DNA of 32,563 nucleotides from Propioniciclava sp. (GTDB taxonomy: Bacteria; Actinomycetota; Actinomycetes; Propionibacteriales; Propionibacteriaceae), in contig NZ_JARKOT010000039.1 of the NCBI RefSeq assembly GCF_029977985.1, positions 1 through 32,563 of the forward strand, given 5' to 3'. Position 1 is the first letter of the stretch; the number at the start of each line of letters is the position of its first letter. This document shows positions 7,916-16,343 of the stretch, one piece after another. The position numbers and the translations under genes are program-made. Below the pieces are notes generated by a model. It was not told the origin of the DNA. It did not search any database and saw only the letters and a program-made list of their open reading frames with translations.

Positions 7916-9082
7916 GTGGAGCGTTCGCGGGTGACGGCGGCTGTGCGGTCCGGGATCGACAGCGACACAGGAGTGTCCTCGGTGGTCCCGCCCATCTACC
8001 TGTCGACCAACTACCGCTTCGGGGGGCTGCGGCAGCCGGGCGAGTTCGACTACAGCCGGTCGGGCAACCCCACGCGGTCGTTGCTGGCCGGTGCCCTGGC
8101 CGAACTCGACGGGGCGGCCGGGGCCGTCGTGACGGCGTCCGGCATGGGCGCCTGCACGGCGACGCTGCTGGCGCTCGTGCCCGCCGGGGGCACCGTTCTC
8201 GCGCCCCACGACGCCTACGGCGGCACGTGGCGGCTGCTCGACGCCCTGGCCCGGCGTGGCCACTTCGCGCTCGAACTGGCCGACCTGACGACGCCGGACG
8301 CCCCGGGCCACGTCGCCGAGGTGTCCCCCGACTTGCTGTGGATCGAGACGCCGTCGAACCCGCTGCTCGCCATCAGCGACGTGCGGGCTCTCGCCGGGGC
8401 GGCCCACGCGGGCGAGGCGGTGGTCGTGGTGGACAACACCTTCTGCTCGCCCGTCGTCCAGCGGCCGCTCGAGCTGGGCGCGGATGTCGTCGTGCAGTCG
8501 TCGACGAAGTACCTCAACGGCCACTCGGACGTGATCGGCGGGGTAGTGACGGCGTCCGAGCAGGCGATCGTCGACCAACTGGGCTGGTGGGCGAACTGTC
8601 TCGGCGTGACCGGCGGGGCGTTCGACGCCTACCTGACGCTCCGCGGCGTCCGGACCCTATCCGTGCGCATGCGGCAGCACCTGGCGAACGCGGAGGCGCT
8701 GGTGGACGCCGTCGCCGGGCACCCGGCGGTCGCGCGGCTGTTCTACCCGGGGTTGCCCGACCACCCGGGGCACGCGCTCGCGGCGCGGCAGATGGACGGC
8801 TTCGGGGCGATCGTGTCGCTGGAGCTCGTGGGCGGGGAACCCGCGGTGGCGGCGTTCCTGACCGGGCTGGCCGACTTCAGTCTCGCGGAGTCGCTGGGCG
8901 GCGTCGAGTCGCTCGTGTGCCACCCGTCGACGATGACTCACGCCGCCATGCCGCCGGACGTGCAGGCCGCCGCGGGGCTGACCCCTGGTCTGATCCGGTT
9001 CAGCGTGGGGATCGAGGATCCCGCCGACCTCGTCGCCGACGTCCGCGCCGGGCTCGACCGGGCGCTGGCCGCGGGGCGCTGA
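7916..9082 (+). CDS. metB: cystathionine gamma-synthase
   Basis: A 388-residue PLP enzyme of the Cys/Met metabolism family that joins an activated homoserine with cysteine to give cystathionine in methionine synthesis. The PLP Lys is K198 in SSTKYLNGHSD, with DYSRSGNPTR (45-54), PHDAYGGTWRL and VVDNTF as further signatures. Its blocks (RSG...VVPPIYLSTNYRFGG, WWANCLGVTGGAFDAYLTLRGVRTL, TLAESLGGVESL) match E. coli MetB closely, and the length is almost the same (386 in E. coli). The GTG at 7916 has a strong SD (AGGAGGAGG). A cystathionine gamma-lyase role is the alternative. It converges with the EcsC-like gene with one base between stops. Confidence 0.88.
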   Translation: MERSRVTAAVRSGIDSDTGVSSVVPPIYLSTNYRFGGLRQPGEFDYSRSGNPTRSLLAGALAELDGAAGAVVTASGMGACTATLLALVPAGGTVLAPHDAYGGTWRLLDALARRGHFALELADLTTPDAPGHVAEVSPDLLWIETPSNPLLAISDVRALAGAAHAGEAVVVVDNTFCSPVVQRPLELGADVVVQSSTKYLNGHSDVIGGVVTASEQAIVDQLGWWANCLGVTGGAFDAYLTLRGVRTLSVRMRQHLANAEALVDAVAGHPAVARLFYPGLPDHPGHALAARQMDGFGAIVSLELVGGEPAVAAFLTGLADFSLAESLGGVESLVCHPSTMTHAAMPPDVQAAAGLTPGLIRFSVGIEDPADLVADVRAGLDRALAAGR

Positions 9083-9083
9083 C

Positions 9084-9782
9084 TCAGACCGCCGGGAACT
9101 CCTGCTGGGCGTGCTTGCCGATGACGTTCATCATCGCCACGTCGAGGGCGGCCCCCACGGCACCCCCGAGCAGCGGCAGCCACCGGCCGGCACGGCTGAA
9201 CATGCGCACGCCCGCGCCGCGCAGCAGCCGGAAGCCCACCGCCTTCTGGATCACCATGAGTGCCGACTTCGGCAGGCTGCGCCCGGCCAACTGCAGGGCC
9301 GCGCTGCCACCCACCGACACGCCCGCCTTGGTGAGGATGTCGGTCGCCCCCGAGCCCGTCAGCGTCAACAGGACTGCTGTCCGGATGCGCTCGTCGGCCA
9401 GATCGTGCCCGCGCAGGTGCGCGATGGCGGCGGTCATGCGGGTCGCCACCGTGTAGAACGCGAACACGTTCGCCGGGATCGCGACGGCCAGCGTCAGGAA
9501 TCCACCCACGCTCGTGAGGAAACCCTCGGTCCCCGCCAGCCGCCGGTGCTGCCCGACCACGCGCGCGATCGCTCCCTCCACGTCGCCGCCGCTGCGGGCC
9601 AACGCCGCGCGGGCCACCTTCGCCGCCGAGTCGAACGGGCCCACCCCGTCGATGCCCACGGCCGTCAGGCGCGAGATCAGCTGCGTGATGGCGTCGGACG
9701 TGCCGTCCGGGTCGTTCGCCTCGTCGAGCGCGGCCCGCGTCACCTTGGCGTCGTTGCTGCGGAACATGTCGAACAGTCCCAT
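9084..9782 (-). CDS. EcsC family protein
   Basis: A 232-residue protein with the EcsC-family pattern: hydrophobic helices in PANVFAFYTVATRMTAAIAHLRGHDL, LTLTGSGATDILTKAG, and a C-terminal PLLGGAVGAALDVAMMNVIGKHA block. Members are predicted membrane-associated and their biochemical role is unclear; the Bacillus name comes from the ecs ABC-transporter locus. The ATG at 9782 is preceded by a G-rich SD-like stretch (GGGGGA). It is followed by the convergent metB and lies 105 bp downstream of the proline dehydrogenase gene on the same strand. The longer upstream reading (to 9875) lacks family similarity. Confidence 0.75.
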   Translation of the reverse strand: MGLFDMFRSNDAKVTRAALDEANDPDGTSDAITQLISRLTAVGIDGVGPFDSAAKVARAALARSGGDVEGAIARVVGQHRRLAGTEGFLTSVGGFLTLAVAIPANVFAFYTVATRMTAAIAHLRGHDLADERIRTAVLLTLTGSGATDILTKAGVSVGGSAALQLAGRSLPKSALMVIQKAVGFRLLRGAGVRMFSRAGRWLPLLGGAVGAALDVAMMNVIGKHAQQEFPAV

Positions 9783-9887
9783 GACGGGATCCCCCTTCTC
9801 GTCGGTACCGGGTCGGCCCGAGTGCGCCGGAGAGAAGCCTCCCCCATCCGCGCGTTCCGGTTCAAGCGCTGACAAGCAGAATCAGGG

Positions 9888-10805
9888 TCACGTCCGGGAG
9901 AGGAGGGCCCGCCCGAGCAGTGCCAGGTTCGCCGGCTTCTCCGCGAGCCGCCGCATGAAGTAGGCGTACCAGTCGTCGCCGAACGGCACGTACACGCGCA
10001 CGGTGTGCCCGGACGCCGCCAGCCTCCGCTGCTCGTCGGGCCGAATGCCGTAGAGCATCTGGAACTCATAGGTGCCCTTCGGCCGGTCGAGCAGGTCGAG
10101 GTAGGCCTGCGCCGCCGCGATGAGCCGCGGGTCGTGGGTGGCGATCATCGGATACCCGTCGCCCTTCAACAGAATGCGCAGGCAGGTGAGGAAGGCGTCC
10201 GAGATCGCCGTCGGGCTGCGGTGCGCGACGGACGGCGGCTCGTCGTACGCCCCCTTGCACAGCCGGATGCGCGACCCCGCAGTCGCCAGCGCCCGGCAAT
10301 CGTCGGGCGTCCGGTGCAGCATCGCCTGCAGGACGCCGCCCGTGTCCGGATACTCCTGCCGCACCGCAGCGAGCAGGGCGAGCGTTGCGTCGGTGCGCGT
10401 GTGATCCTCGGCGTCGATGGTCATCGTCGTGCCCACCTCGCGGGCGGCGGAGGCGATGCGCCGCGCATTCGTGAGGGCCAGGTCGTCGTCGATGCCCTGG
10501 CCGAGCGCACTCGCTTTGATCGACACCTCCGCCGCGTCCGTCAGGTGTTCCTCGCCGAGCCGCTCCAGCAGCGCCAGGTACGTGTCGACCTGGGTCTCCA
10601 CCTTCGTGCGGTCGTCCGCGTACTCGCCCAGGTGGTCGATCGTCGCCCGGATGCCCGAGGCCGCCAACTGGCGGACCGCACCGACGGCGTCCTCGATCGA
10701 CTCACCCGGCACGAAGCGGTCGACCACCCGCCGGGCCGGCGGGAACCCGACGGCGACGTCCTTGACCGTGGGATTCTGCGACAAAGCGATGAGCAAGCGC
10801 CGCAT
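9888..10805 (-). CDS. putB: proline dehydrogenase (monofunctional)
   Basis: A 305-residue FAD-dependent enzyme that oxidises proline to pyrroline-5-carboxylate. The (beta/alpha)8 barrel signatures are visible: DHLGEY, SIKASALG, TIDAED, RIRLCKGAYDEP, IATHD and the C-terminal YEFQMLYGIRPDEQRRLA followed by VRVYVPFGDDWYAYFMRRLAE. It is the single-domain form; no pyrroline-5-carboxylate dehydrogenase is in the window. The ATG at 10805 has a strong SD (GAAGGAGGA) and lies 12 bp after the stop of the TerC-family gene, so the two are probably co-transcribed. Confidence 0.93.
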   Translation of the reverse strand: MRRLLIALSQNPTVKDVAVGFPPARRVVDRFVPGESIEDAVGAVRQLAASGIRATIDHLGEYADDRTKVETQVDTYLALLERLGEEHLTDAAEVSIKASALGQGIDDDLALTNARRIASAAREVGTTMTIDAEDHTRTDATLALLAAVRQEYPDTGGVLQAMLHRTPDDCRALATAGSRIRLCKGAYDEPPSVAHRSPTAISDAFLTCLRILLKGDGYPMIATHDPRLIAAAQAYLDLLDRPKGTYEFQMLYGIRPDEQRRLAASGHTVRVYVPFGDDWYAYFMRRLAEKPANLALLGRALLSRT

Positions 10806-10817
10806 CGTTCCTCCTTC

Positions 10818-12107
10818 TCAGGCTTCGTTCTCCGGGGGCGCCGACCGGTAGGTGCCGGTGTCGAGCGGCCGCTCCGACAGTGGATCGCCGTGGGGGAAGT
10901 ACTCGGGATAGGCGGCCACGTACCGGTCGTGGGTGTCGTGGGCGTCGTCGAGGAGGTCCAGGAGCTCCTGCTCGTCGTGGATGAGGTCGCGGCCCTTGGG
11001 CGGTAGCGCCATCAGGACGCGCTCCTCGGCGAGGAGGTTGCGGTAGTTCTGCTCGCGCACGGTCTGGTCCTCCTCGAAATCGGTGTCGAGGTACTGCTTG
11101 GCGTGGCGGCGCACGTTCTTGATCGTCGTCAGCGCCTTGCCTTTCGCGGAGAAGAGGCTGAACACGATCACGACGGCCAAGGTGGCGACGATGACCAGCA
11201 GGGACAGCTCGGTGGAGATGTCCTGGACGGGCACGTGCTCGCCGCCGTTGATGAAGAACAGCGTGTTGTTGTGCAGAGCGTGGAGGATCAGCTTCACGCC
11301 GATGAACCCCAGGATGATCGCGAGACCGTACTTGAGGTAGACGAGCCGGTCGAGCAGGCCGTCGATGAGGAAGTACAACTGGCGCAGCCCGAGCAGCGAG
11401 AAGGCGACAGCGGTGAAGACCAGGTAGGGGTTCTGGGTGAGACCGAAGATGGCCGGGATCGAATCGAGGGCGAACATCACATCCGTGCCCCCGATCGCCA
11501 CCATGACGAGCGCCATCGGGGTGAGCGCGCGGCGTCCGTTCTCGACCGTGAACCACCGGTCGCCGTCGTAATGGCTCGACGTGTGCATCAGCTTCTTGGC
11601 CAGCCGGATGACGATGTTGTTGGCCTCTTCGGTCTCCTCGTCGTCCTCGTCCTTCTCGGGGCGCAGCATGTTGCCGGCGGTGAGCAGGAGGAAGAGGCCG
11701 AACAGGTAGAACACCGCCGAGAAGGAGTTGATGAGCGTGACCCCGACGAGAATGAACGCCGTCCGGAAGACGAGGGACACCACGATTCCGAACATGAGCA
11801 CCTTCTGCTGATGCTCGCGGGGCACCCGGAAGCTGCTCATGATGATGAGGAACACGAACAGGTTGTCCACCGACAGGCTGAGCTCGGTGATGTAGCCGGC
11901 GAAGAACTCGACCCCCGCGGTGCCGCCCATCGAGCCCCACACGAAGACGCCGAAGGCGACGGCGATGCTCACGTAGATGGCGGTCCACTTGGCGGATTCG
12001 CCGATCGTGGGCAGGTGCGACTTGCGCACGTGGAAGAAGAAGTCGAACGCCAGCAGCGCGACGATGAAGACGACCGTGAGTGCCCAGACGAGGGGAGTTG
12101 CTTCCAC
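10818..12107 (-). CDS. TerC family integral membrane protein
   Basis: A 429-residue membrane protein of the TerC/Alx family, linked to metal (especially manganese) export and tellurite resistance. It has about eight to nine TM segments, the signatures TELSLSVDNLFVFLII and MFALDSIPAIFGLTQNPYLVF with the conserved acidic residues, and an acidic cytosolic loop (EKDEDDEETEEAN). A charged soluble C-terminal tail of ~100 residues (ENQYR..DLIHDEQELLDLLDDAHDTHDR region) is longer than in many members. The GTG at 12107 is 6 nt after TAGAAT, so the mRNA is probably leaderless, which leaves no room for the yybP-ykoY manganese riboswitch seen before some terC/alx genes. Confidence 0.9.
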   Translation of the reverse strand: MEATPLVWALTVVFIVALLAFDFFFHVRKSHLPTIGESAKWTAIYVSIAVAFGVFVWGSMGGTAGVEFFAGYITELSLSVDNLFVFLIIMSSFRVPREHQQKVLMFGIVVSLVFRTAFILVGVTLINSFSAVFYLFGLFLLLTAGNMLRPEKDEDDEETEEANNIVIRLAKKLMHTSSHYDGDRWFTVENGRRALTPMALVMVAIGGTDVMFALDSIPAIFGLTQNPYLVFTAVAFSLLGLRQLYFLIDGLLDRLVYLKYGLAIILGFIGVKLILHALHNNTLFFINGGEHVPVQDISTELSLLVIVATLAVVIVFSLFSAKGKALTTIKNVRRHAKQYLDTDFEEDQTVREQNYRNLLAEERVLMALPPKGRDLIHDEQELLDLLDDAHDTHDRYVAAYPEYFPHGDPLSERPLDTGTYRSAPPENEA

Positions 12108-12113
12108 GGGGGG

Positions 12114-12119
12114 ATTCTA
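12114..12119 (-). promoter_or_regulatory. -10 of leaderless terC-putB operon (TAGAAT)
   Basis: TAGAAT on the minus strand is 6 nt before the GTG at 12107. Confidence 0.65.
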
Positions 12120-12166
12120 GGCCCGGACGCCGCGGGGGGAACCCCGGCGTGCCCCCTCCCGGTGGC

Positions 12167-12844
12167 TCAGCCCGGCAACGCCCAGTCGACCGGAGCGCCG
12201 CCCTGCGCCACGAGCGCCGCGTTGGCCCGGCTGAAGGGGCGCGAACCGAAGAAGCCCCGGCTCGCCGAGAGCGGCGACGGATGCGGCGACATCAGGCACG
12301 GGATGCCGCCGAGCCGCGGGGCGAGGTTCTGCGCGTCGCGTCCCCACAGGATCGCGACCAACGGTCCCCCGCGCGCGGCGAGTGCATCGATGGCGGCGTC
12401 CGTGATGGGCTCCCACCCCTTGCCCCTGTGCGACGCCGGCGCCCCGGGACGCACGGTGAGAACGCGGTTGAGCAACAGGACCCCCTGAGTGAACCACGCG
12501 CTCAGGTCACCGTGAGCGGCCGGCGGGATGCCGAGGTCGGCGTCCAGTTCCCGGTAGACGTTCTCCAGAGAGCGGGGGAGCGGGTGCACGTCGCGGGCGA
12601 CCGAGAACGACAGGCCGACGGGGTGGCCGGGCGCGGGGTAGGGGTCTTGGCCGACGATGAGGACCCGGACGTCGGCGAGCGGGCGGCTGAAGGCACGGAG
12701 GACGTTGCTGCCGGCGGGCAGGTAACCGCGCCCTTCCGCGATCTCAGCGCGGAGGAAGGTGCCCATCGCTGCGATGTCGTCAGCCACCGGGGCGAGCGCG
12801 TCGGCCCAGTCCGCAGCGACGAGTTCGGTGAGCGGTCGGGGCAT
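12167..12844 (-). CDS. ung: uracil-DNA glycosylase, family 1
   Basis: A 225-residue base-excision repair enzyme that removes uracil from DNA. Motif A is [19 protein letters not shown] with the catalytic Asp of GQDPY, and motif B is [23 protein letters not shown] with the catalytic His. [10 protein letters not shown] and [12 protein letters not shown] are also typical. In most bacteria the first motif reads GQDPYH; Pro in that place is common in actinobacteria as I recall. The ATG at 12844 is set by TACCGT 7 nt upstream (leaderless). It is divergent from the AI-2E transporter gene. Confidence 0.95.
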   Translation of the reverse strand: MPRPLTELVAADWADALAPVADDIAAMGTFLRAEIAEGRGYLPAGSNVLRAFSRPLADVRVLIVGQDPYPAPGHPVGLSFSVARDVHPLPRSLENVYRELDADLGIPPAAHGDLSAWFTQGVLLLNRVLTVRPGAPASHRGKGWEPITDAAIDALAARGGPLVAILWGRDAQNLAPRLGGIPCLMSPHPSPLSASRGFFGSRPFSRANAALVAQGGAPVDWALPG

Positions 12845-12851
12845 GGAGGCC

Positions 12852-12857
12852 ACGGTA
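12852..12857 (-). promoter_or_regulatory. -10 of leaderless ung (TACCGT)
   Basis: TACCGT on the minus strand is 7 nt before the ATG at 12844. Confidence 0.55.
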
Positions 12858-12980
12858 GCGTCCGCGCCCCGAGCCGTCTGGCCGGACGCCGCATCGCGAG
12901 GTGGTCTCACCCGGCGTGGGGCCGCGGTGGAGGCGTTGCCTCCCACCCGTTCGGAGATGACACCGCGTCCAGGAGGCTCC

Positions 12981-12986
12981 TAGGCT
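12981..12986 (+). promoter_or_regulatory. -10 candidate of the AI-2E transporter gene (TAGGCT)
   Basis: TAGGCT lies 27 nt before the GTG at 13014; the gene has its own SD (AAAGGA), so this one has a short leader. Confidence 0.45.
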
Positions 12987-13013
12987 GGGCGCGCCGCCAG
13001 AAAGGACCACGAC

Positions 13014-14204
13014 GTGTCGATCTTCTCCGCGCTGGGCCGCCTGATTGCGGGCCCGCCCCCCAGCCCCTCGACCCCACCACCCGCACCCGTGCCCGTCATC
13101 GTGACCACGCCGGTCGAGCCGCAGGTCGCGCCGGTCCCGCTGGAGCCCCACGTGCCCGCGGGCCTCACGATCGCCGCGGGTTACGTCCTGCGCCTGCTGA
13201 TTCTGGGGGTGGGGGTGGTGGGCGCCTACTGGGTGCTCGGCTTCTTCTCCGCGATCACGGTGCCGTTCGCGATCGCGGTGCTCCTGACGGCGATGTTCCA
13301 CCCGCTCACCGACCTGCTGAAGCGGTGGGGGTGGAAGCCGGCGTTGGCCGCCATCACCTCCCTCCTGGTCATGGTGTTGGTCGTTGCCGGGTTGATGGTG
13401 TTCGTCGGCCAGCAGGTGGCCAACGAGTGGCCCTCGCTGGTCCAGCAGGCTTCGGCGGGCTTTCAGACGTTCCTCGCCTGGATCGCCACATTGCCCTTCG
13501 GCATCAACGCCACCCAGTTGCTGACCTGGTTCAACCAAGGTGTGGCGTGGCTGCAGACCCAGGCGTCCTCGGTGGCGTCGACCGCCGTCGAGGTGGGTGG
13601 CGTCTTCGGCTCGTTCTTCGCCGGCCTGGCGACGGCCCTCGTGGTGATGTTCTTCCTGTCCTACCAGGGGCGGCAGATCTTCACGGGGACCGTCGACGTC
13701 CTCATCCCGCGCCCGTACCGCGAGGTGACCGACCGCGCCGCCCTCAGAGGCTGGACCTCCCTCACCGCCTACATGCGTTCGGCTGTCATCGTCGCTGCGG
13801 TGGACGCCGCCGGCGTCGCCCTGGCGGCCTTCCTCCTGGACGTGCCGCTCGTCGCCGCCCTCTTCGCCCTCACGTTCTTCCTGTCCTTCATCCCGATCGT
13901 GGGGGCGGTCACGGCCGGGACGGTCGCCGTCGCGCTGGCGCTCGTGACCCACGGCTGGGTTCAGGCAGTGATCATGCTCGGCGCGGTGATCGTCGTCATG
14001 CAGCTGGAGAGCACCTTCCTCCAGCCGCTCGTCATGGGCAAGGCGGTCGACCTGCACCCGTTGGCCGTCCTCCTCGGCATCATCGCCGGCGGCGTCGTGA
14101 CCGGAATCCTCGGCGCCCTGCTCGCCATCCCGATCCTGGCGTTCACCGTGGCGTTCCTCCGCGCCCTGCGGCACCCCGAGGAGCGGGCGAACCCCACCGA
14201 GTGA
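13014..14204 (+). CDS. AI-2E family transporter
   Basis: A 396-residue membrane protein of the AI-2E/PerM family, whose members export small molecules; few are proven autoinducer transporters. It starts with a proline-rich cytosolic segment (~15-50), then paired TM helices (~56-110), a soluble middle region rich in Gln/Trp (VGQQVANEWPSLVQQ, ~125-190), and a C-terminal block of five TM helices including the family signature FLSFIPIVGAV and QLESTFLQPLVMGKAVDLHPL. The GTG at 13014 follows an SD (AAAGGA) by 7 nt. Downstream is the GCTCCCC repeat array. Confidence 0.9.
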   Translation: MSIFSALGRLIAGPPPSPSTPPPAPVPVIVTTPVEPQVAPVPLEPHVPAGLTIAAGYVLRLLILGVGVVGAYWVLGFFSAITVPFAIAVLLTAMFHPLTDLLKRWGWKPALAAITSLLVMVLVVAGLMVFVGQQVANEWPSLVQQASAGFQTFLAWIATLPFGINATQLLTWFNQGVAWLQTQASSVASTAVEVGGVFGSFFAGLATALVVMFFLSYQGRQIFTGTVDVLIPRPYREVTDRAALRGWTSLTAYMRSAVIVAAVDAAGVALAAFLLDVPLVAALFALTFFLSFIPIVGAVTAGTVAVALALVTHGWVQAVIMLGAVIVVMQLESTFLQPLVMGKAVDLHPLAVLLGIIAGGVVTGILGALLAIPILAFTVAFLRALRHPEERANPTE

Positions 14205-14257
14205 AGGGGGCGGGCCGTGCCGCGCCGTCGGCCCTGACGTTCGCCGCCCTCCTGAAC

Positions 14258-14385
14258 GCTCCCCTTGGTCGCGAACGCTCCCCGGGGGTGCACACGCTCC
14301 CCGTCCTACGGGGAGCGCTCCCCGTAGGCGCAAACGCTCCCGTTGCAAAGGGGGGCGAGTGCACTCAAGGGGAGCGCTCCCCTTG
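14258..14385. repeat. GCTCCCC repeat array with two long palindromes
   Basis: GCTCCCC starts at 14258, 14277, 14296, 14317, 14336 (last C missing) and 14376: steps of 19, 19, 21, 19 and 40 bp, so about two helical turns per unit. Most copies are preceded by ACGCTCCCC. Two copies join with an inverted copy to make perfect palindromes: 24 bp at 14305-14328 and 20 bp at 14366-14385, both with the 14-bp core GGGGAGCGCTCCCC. It lies between the AI-2E gene and the promoter of the DUF4097-like gene. No long T run follows the palindromes, so simple termination is unlikely. Confidence 0.85.
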
Positions 14386-14467
14386 GGAACGCCCGTGTGT
14401 CAGCCCGCCTACCGTCGCGGACTGACATCGCTCACCCCGAGGGCTTCCCAGAATGGAAAACCCTGCT

Positions 14468-14473
14468 TATCAT
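14468..14473 (+). promoter_or_regulatory. -10 of leaderless DUF4097-like gene (TATCAT)
   Basis: TATCAT is 6 nt before the ATG at 14480. A weak -35 (TTCCCA, 14445-14450) is 17 bp further up. Confidence 0.65.
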
Positions 14474-14479
14474 TTTCGT

Positions 14480-15271
14480 ATGAGCGAGCCTGACCTCACC
14501 TCCATCCTCAACGCCCTCGCCGCGGGCACCATCGACGCCGCCGAGGCGGCCCGCCGTATCGAGGCGGCCAAGCGGGCGGCGTCCGGATCCCCGGAGCCGG
14601 AGCCCGAACCCGAGCCCGCCGGCCCCACCGGCGTGAAGGGAACGAGCCGGGTGAGCGTCCGCGCGGTCGGACGCCGCGTCCGCATCATCGCCGACAGCAG
14701 CGTCGCCACCACCGCCGTCGAGGGCGAGCACGTGCTGCGCCGCTCGGGCGACGTGCTCGAGATCACCTCCGACGGTGACTTCGCGCCGACGCTCGGCGGG
14801 CTCTCGATGCTGCGCCCGCCGCGCAGCCTCGACGACCTGCGTGGCATCAGCCTCGCCAAGGGCCTCACGGTGCGCGTGAACCCGGCCATCGAGGTGGACG
14901 CCGAGGTCACGGCGGGCAGCCTCACGACGGAGAGCGTCCCGTTCCTCGGGCGGGTCCGGGTGACGGCGGGCGGCGCGCAGCTGAGGGGTGCCCGCCGTGT
15001 GACGGACGCTCTCGTCCAGGCCGGGTCGGCCCAGGTCACGGGCCCGATCAACACCGGCCGGTCTCGCGTGAAGGTCGAGTCGGGGTCGCTGCAGGTTCAG
15101 CTCACCCGCGGCGCCAACGTGACCGTGCGGGGGGAGGCGCAGGCGGGGCGCGTGCAGTGGCCGGGCGATGGCTCGCTCAGCGAACTCGTCGTCGGCAACG
15201 GGACGGCCCGCCTCGACGTGGAGGCCGTCATGGGCCTCGTCTCCGTCTCCCAGAAGGAGGACGACCAGTGA
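14480..15271 (+). CDS. DUF4097-like beta-repeat protein
   Basis: A 263-residue protein with an N-terminal helical segment (DLTSILNALAAGTIDAAEAARRIEAAKRAA, ~4-33), a short Glu/Pro repeat linker (~37-46) and a long run of short beta strands (e.g. SRVSVRAVGRRVRIIAD, VKVESGSLQVQL, LDVEAVMGLVSVSQ) as in DUF4097/adhesin-like solenoids. No signal peptide or TM segment is seen, so it is probably cytosolic. Its last codons overlap the start of the DUF2089 gene (GTGA). Such pairs of a beta-repeat protein and a DUF2089 regulator recur in bacteria, but the role is not established. The ATG at 14480 is favoured over 14453 by the -10 spacing. Confidence 0.75.
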   Translation: MSEPDLTSILNALAAGTIDAAEAARRIEAAKRAASGSPEPEPEPEPAGPTGVKGTSRVSVRAVGRRVRIIADSSVATTAVEGEHVLRRSGDVLEITSDGDFAPTLGGLSMLRPPRSLDDLRGISLAKGLTVRVNPAIEVDAEVTAGSLTTESVPFLGRVRVTAGGAQLRGARRVTDALVQAGSAQVTGPINTGRSRVKVESGSLQVQLTRGANVTVRGEAQAGRVQWPGDGSLSELVVGNGTARLDVEAVMGLVSVSQKEDDQ

Positions 15272-15753
15272 GGACGCTCCACCGCCCCCCCACCACGTGC
15301 CCGGTCTGCTCCGGCGAATTGATCACCACCCGTCTCGGCTGTCGCGCGTGCGGCACCGAGCTGGTCGGCGAATTCGGGTCGTGCTCGTTCTGCGCCCTCG
15401 ACGACGCCGAACTCGACCTGCTCCGCGTCTTCCTCTCCTCCCGCGGCAACCTGCGCGAACTCGAGAAGCACTTGGGGGTCAGCTATCCGACCGCCCGCGC
15501 GCGCTTCGCCGACCTCCTCGCCAAGCTCGGTCTGGACGCCGCCGGGGGAGACTCCGAGTCCGAGCACGATGCCGACGGCTACGCGCCCGAGCGCATCCTG
15601 GACGCCGACGTGGCCGAGGACGTGGCCACCGACACCCCGGGGCCGGAGTTCGCAGAGGCGGCGTCCGACTCGGCGCGGGACCAAGTGCTGGCCCAGGTGG
15701 CGGCAGGCACGCTGGCGCCGGACGTCGCCGCCGATCTGCTGCGCCGCCTCTGA
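15268..15753 (+). CDS. DUF2089 zinc-ribbon/HTH regulator
   Basis: A 161-residue protein. The N-terminal zinc ribbon uses CPVC (11-14) and CRAC (25-28), with a further CSFC (39-42); then the HTH-like LRELEKHLGVSYPTARARFADLLAKLGL (~64-90), typical of DUF2089. The acidic C-terminal part ends in a short helical segment (DQVLAQVAAGTLAPDVAADLLRRL) that resembles the N-terminal helix of the upstream partner, including the AAGTxxxxxAA pattern. The GTG at 15268 overlaps the upstream TGA and has an SD (AGAAGGAGG). It is probably a DNA-binding regulator of its own operon; targets are unknown. Confidence 0.85.
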   Translation: MRTLHRPPTTCPVCSGELITTRLGCRACGTELVGEFGSCSFCALDDAELDLLRVFLSSRGNLRELEKHLGVSYPTARARFADLLAKLGLDAAGGDSESEHDADGYAPERILDADVAEDVATDTPGPEFAEAASDSARDQVLAQVAAGTLAPDVAADLLRRL

Positions 15754-15759
15754 GGAGGT

Positions 15760-16266
15760 TTAGCCCGCGTAGGGCTCGAAGTCGACGATGGTGACCTCGA
15801 TGGTCTTGCCGTTGGGCGCGGAGTAGCTGACCGTCTGGCCCTTCTCGGCCCCCACGACGGCGGCGCCGAGCGGGGACTGCGGGCTGAAGACCTCGACGTC
15901 GGTGTCGGTGACGCCCATCAGCTCGCGGGAGCCGAGCAGGAACGTGTCGTCGTCGTCGGAGTCGCCGTCGTAGAAGATCGTCACCGTCATGCCGGGGGTG
16001 ATCTTCTTGGCCTTGTCGCTCGGCTCGCCGATGTGTACATCGCGAAGCATCGTCTCGAGCTGGCGGATGCGGGCCTCCTGGTGGCCCTGCTCCTCGCGCG
16101 CGGCATGGTAGCCGCCGTTCTCGGACAGATCGCCCTCGGAGCGCGCCTGGGCGATCTTGCGGCTGACCGCTTCGCGGCCCTCACCCTTGAGGTGGTCGAG
16201 TTCGGCCGCGAGCTTGTCGTAGGCCTCCTGGGTCAGCCAGACGGTTGAGTTCTGAGCTTCGGACAT
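15760..16266 (-). CDS. greA: transcription elongation factor GreA
   Basis: A 168-residue factor that enters the RNA polymerase secondary channel and triggers cleavage of backtracked RNA. The N-terminal coiled coil (~12-80) carries the acidic tip EGDLSENGGYHAAREEQ with D46 and E49; the C-terminal FKBP-like domain (~90-168) holds GSRELMGVTDTDVEVFSPQSPLGAAVVGAEKGQTV. The ATG at 16266 is placed 6 nt after TAAAGT, so it is probably leaderless. It converges with the DUF2089 gene. greA next to a DUF4307 gene and mca is a conserved actinobacterial order, here interrupted by a sigma-factor pair. Confidence 0.97.
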   Translation of the reverse strand: MSEAQNSTVWLTQEAYDKLAAELDHLKGEGREAVSRKIAQARSEGDLSENGGYHAAREEQGHQEARIRQLETMLRDVHIGEPSDKAKKITPGMTVTIFYDGDSDDDDTFLLGSRELMGVTDTDVEVFSPQSPLGAAVVGAEKGQTVSYSAPNGKTIEVTIVDFEPYAG

Positions 16267-16272
16267 TGCGTC

Positions 16273-16278
16273 ACTTTA
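16273..16278 (-). promoter_or_regulatory. -10 of leaderless greA (TAAAGT)
   Basis: TAAAGT on the minus strand is 6 nt before the greA ATG. Confidence 0.65.
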
Positions 16279-16343
16279 TCAGCGCGCGCCCAAGGGCCCG
16301 TCAGGGCTGTCACAGTCGCGCCTTTGCCGGACATGCTGTGAGT

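Noticed and set aside
12108-12166. Manganese (yybP-ykoY) riboswitch before the terC gene
   Set aside because: The gap is only 59 bp and the -10 element sits 6 nt before the start, so there is no leader.
14305-14385. Palindromes as ordinary rho-independent terminators
   Set aside because: No T run follows either palindrome, and the regular direct-repeat spacing is not explained by termination.
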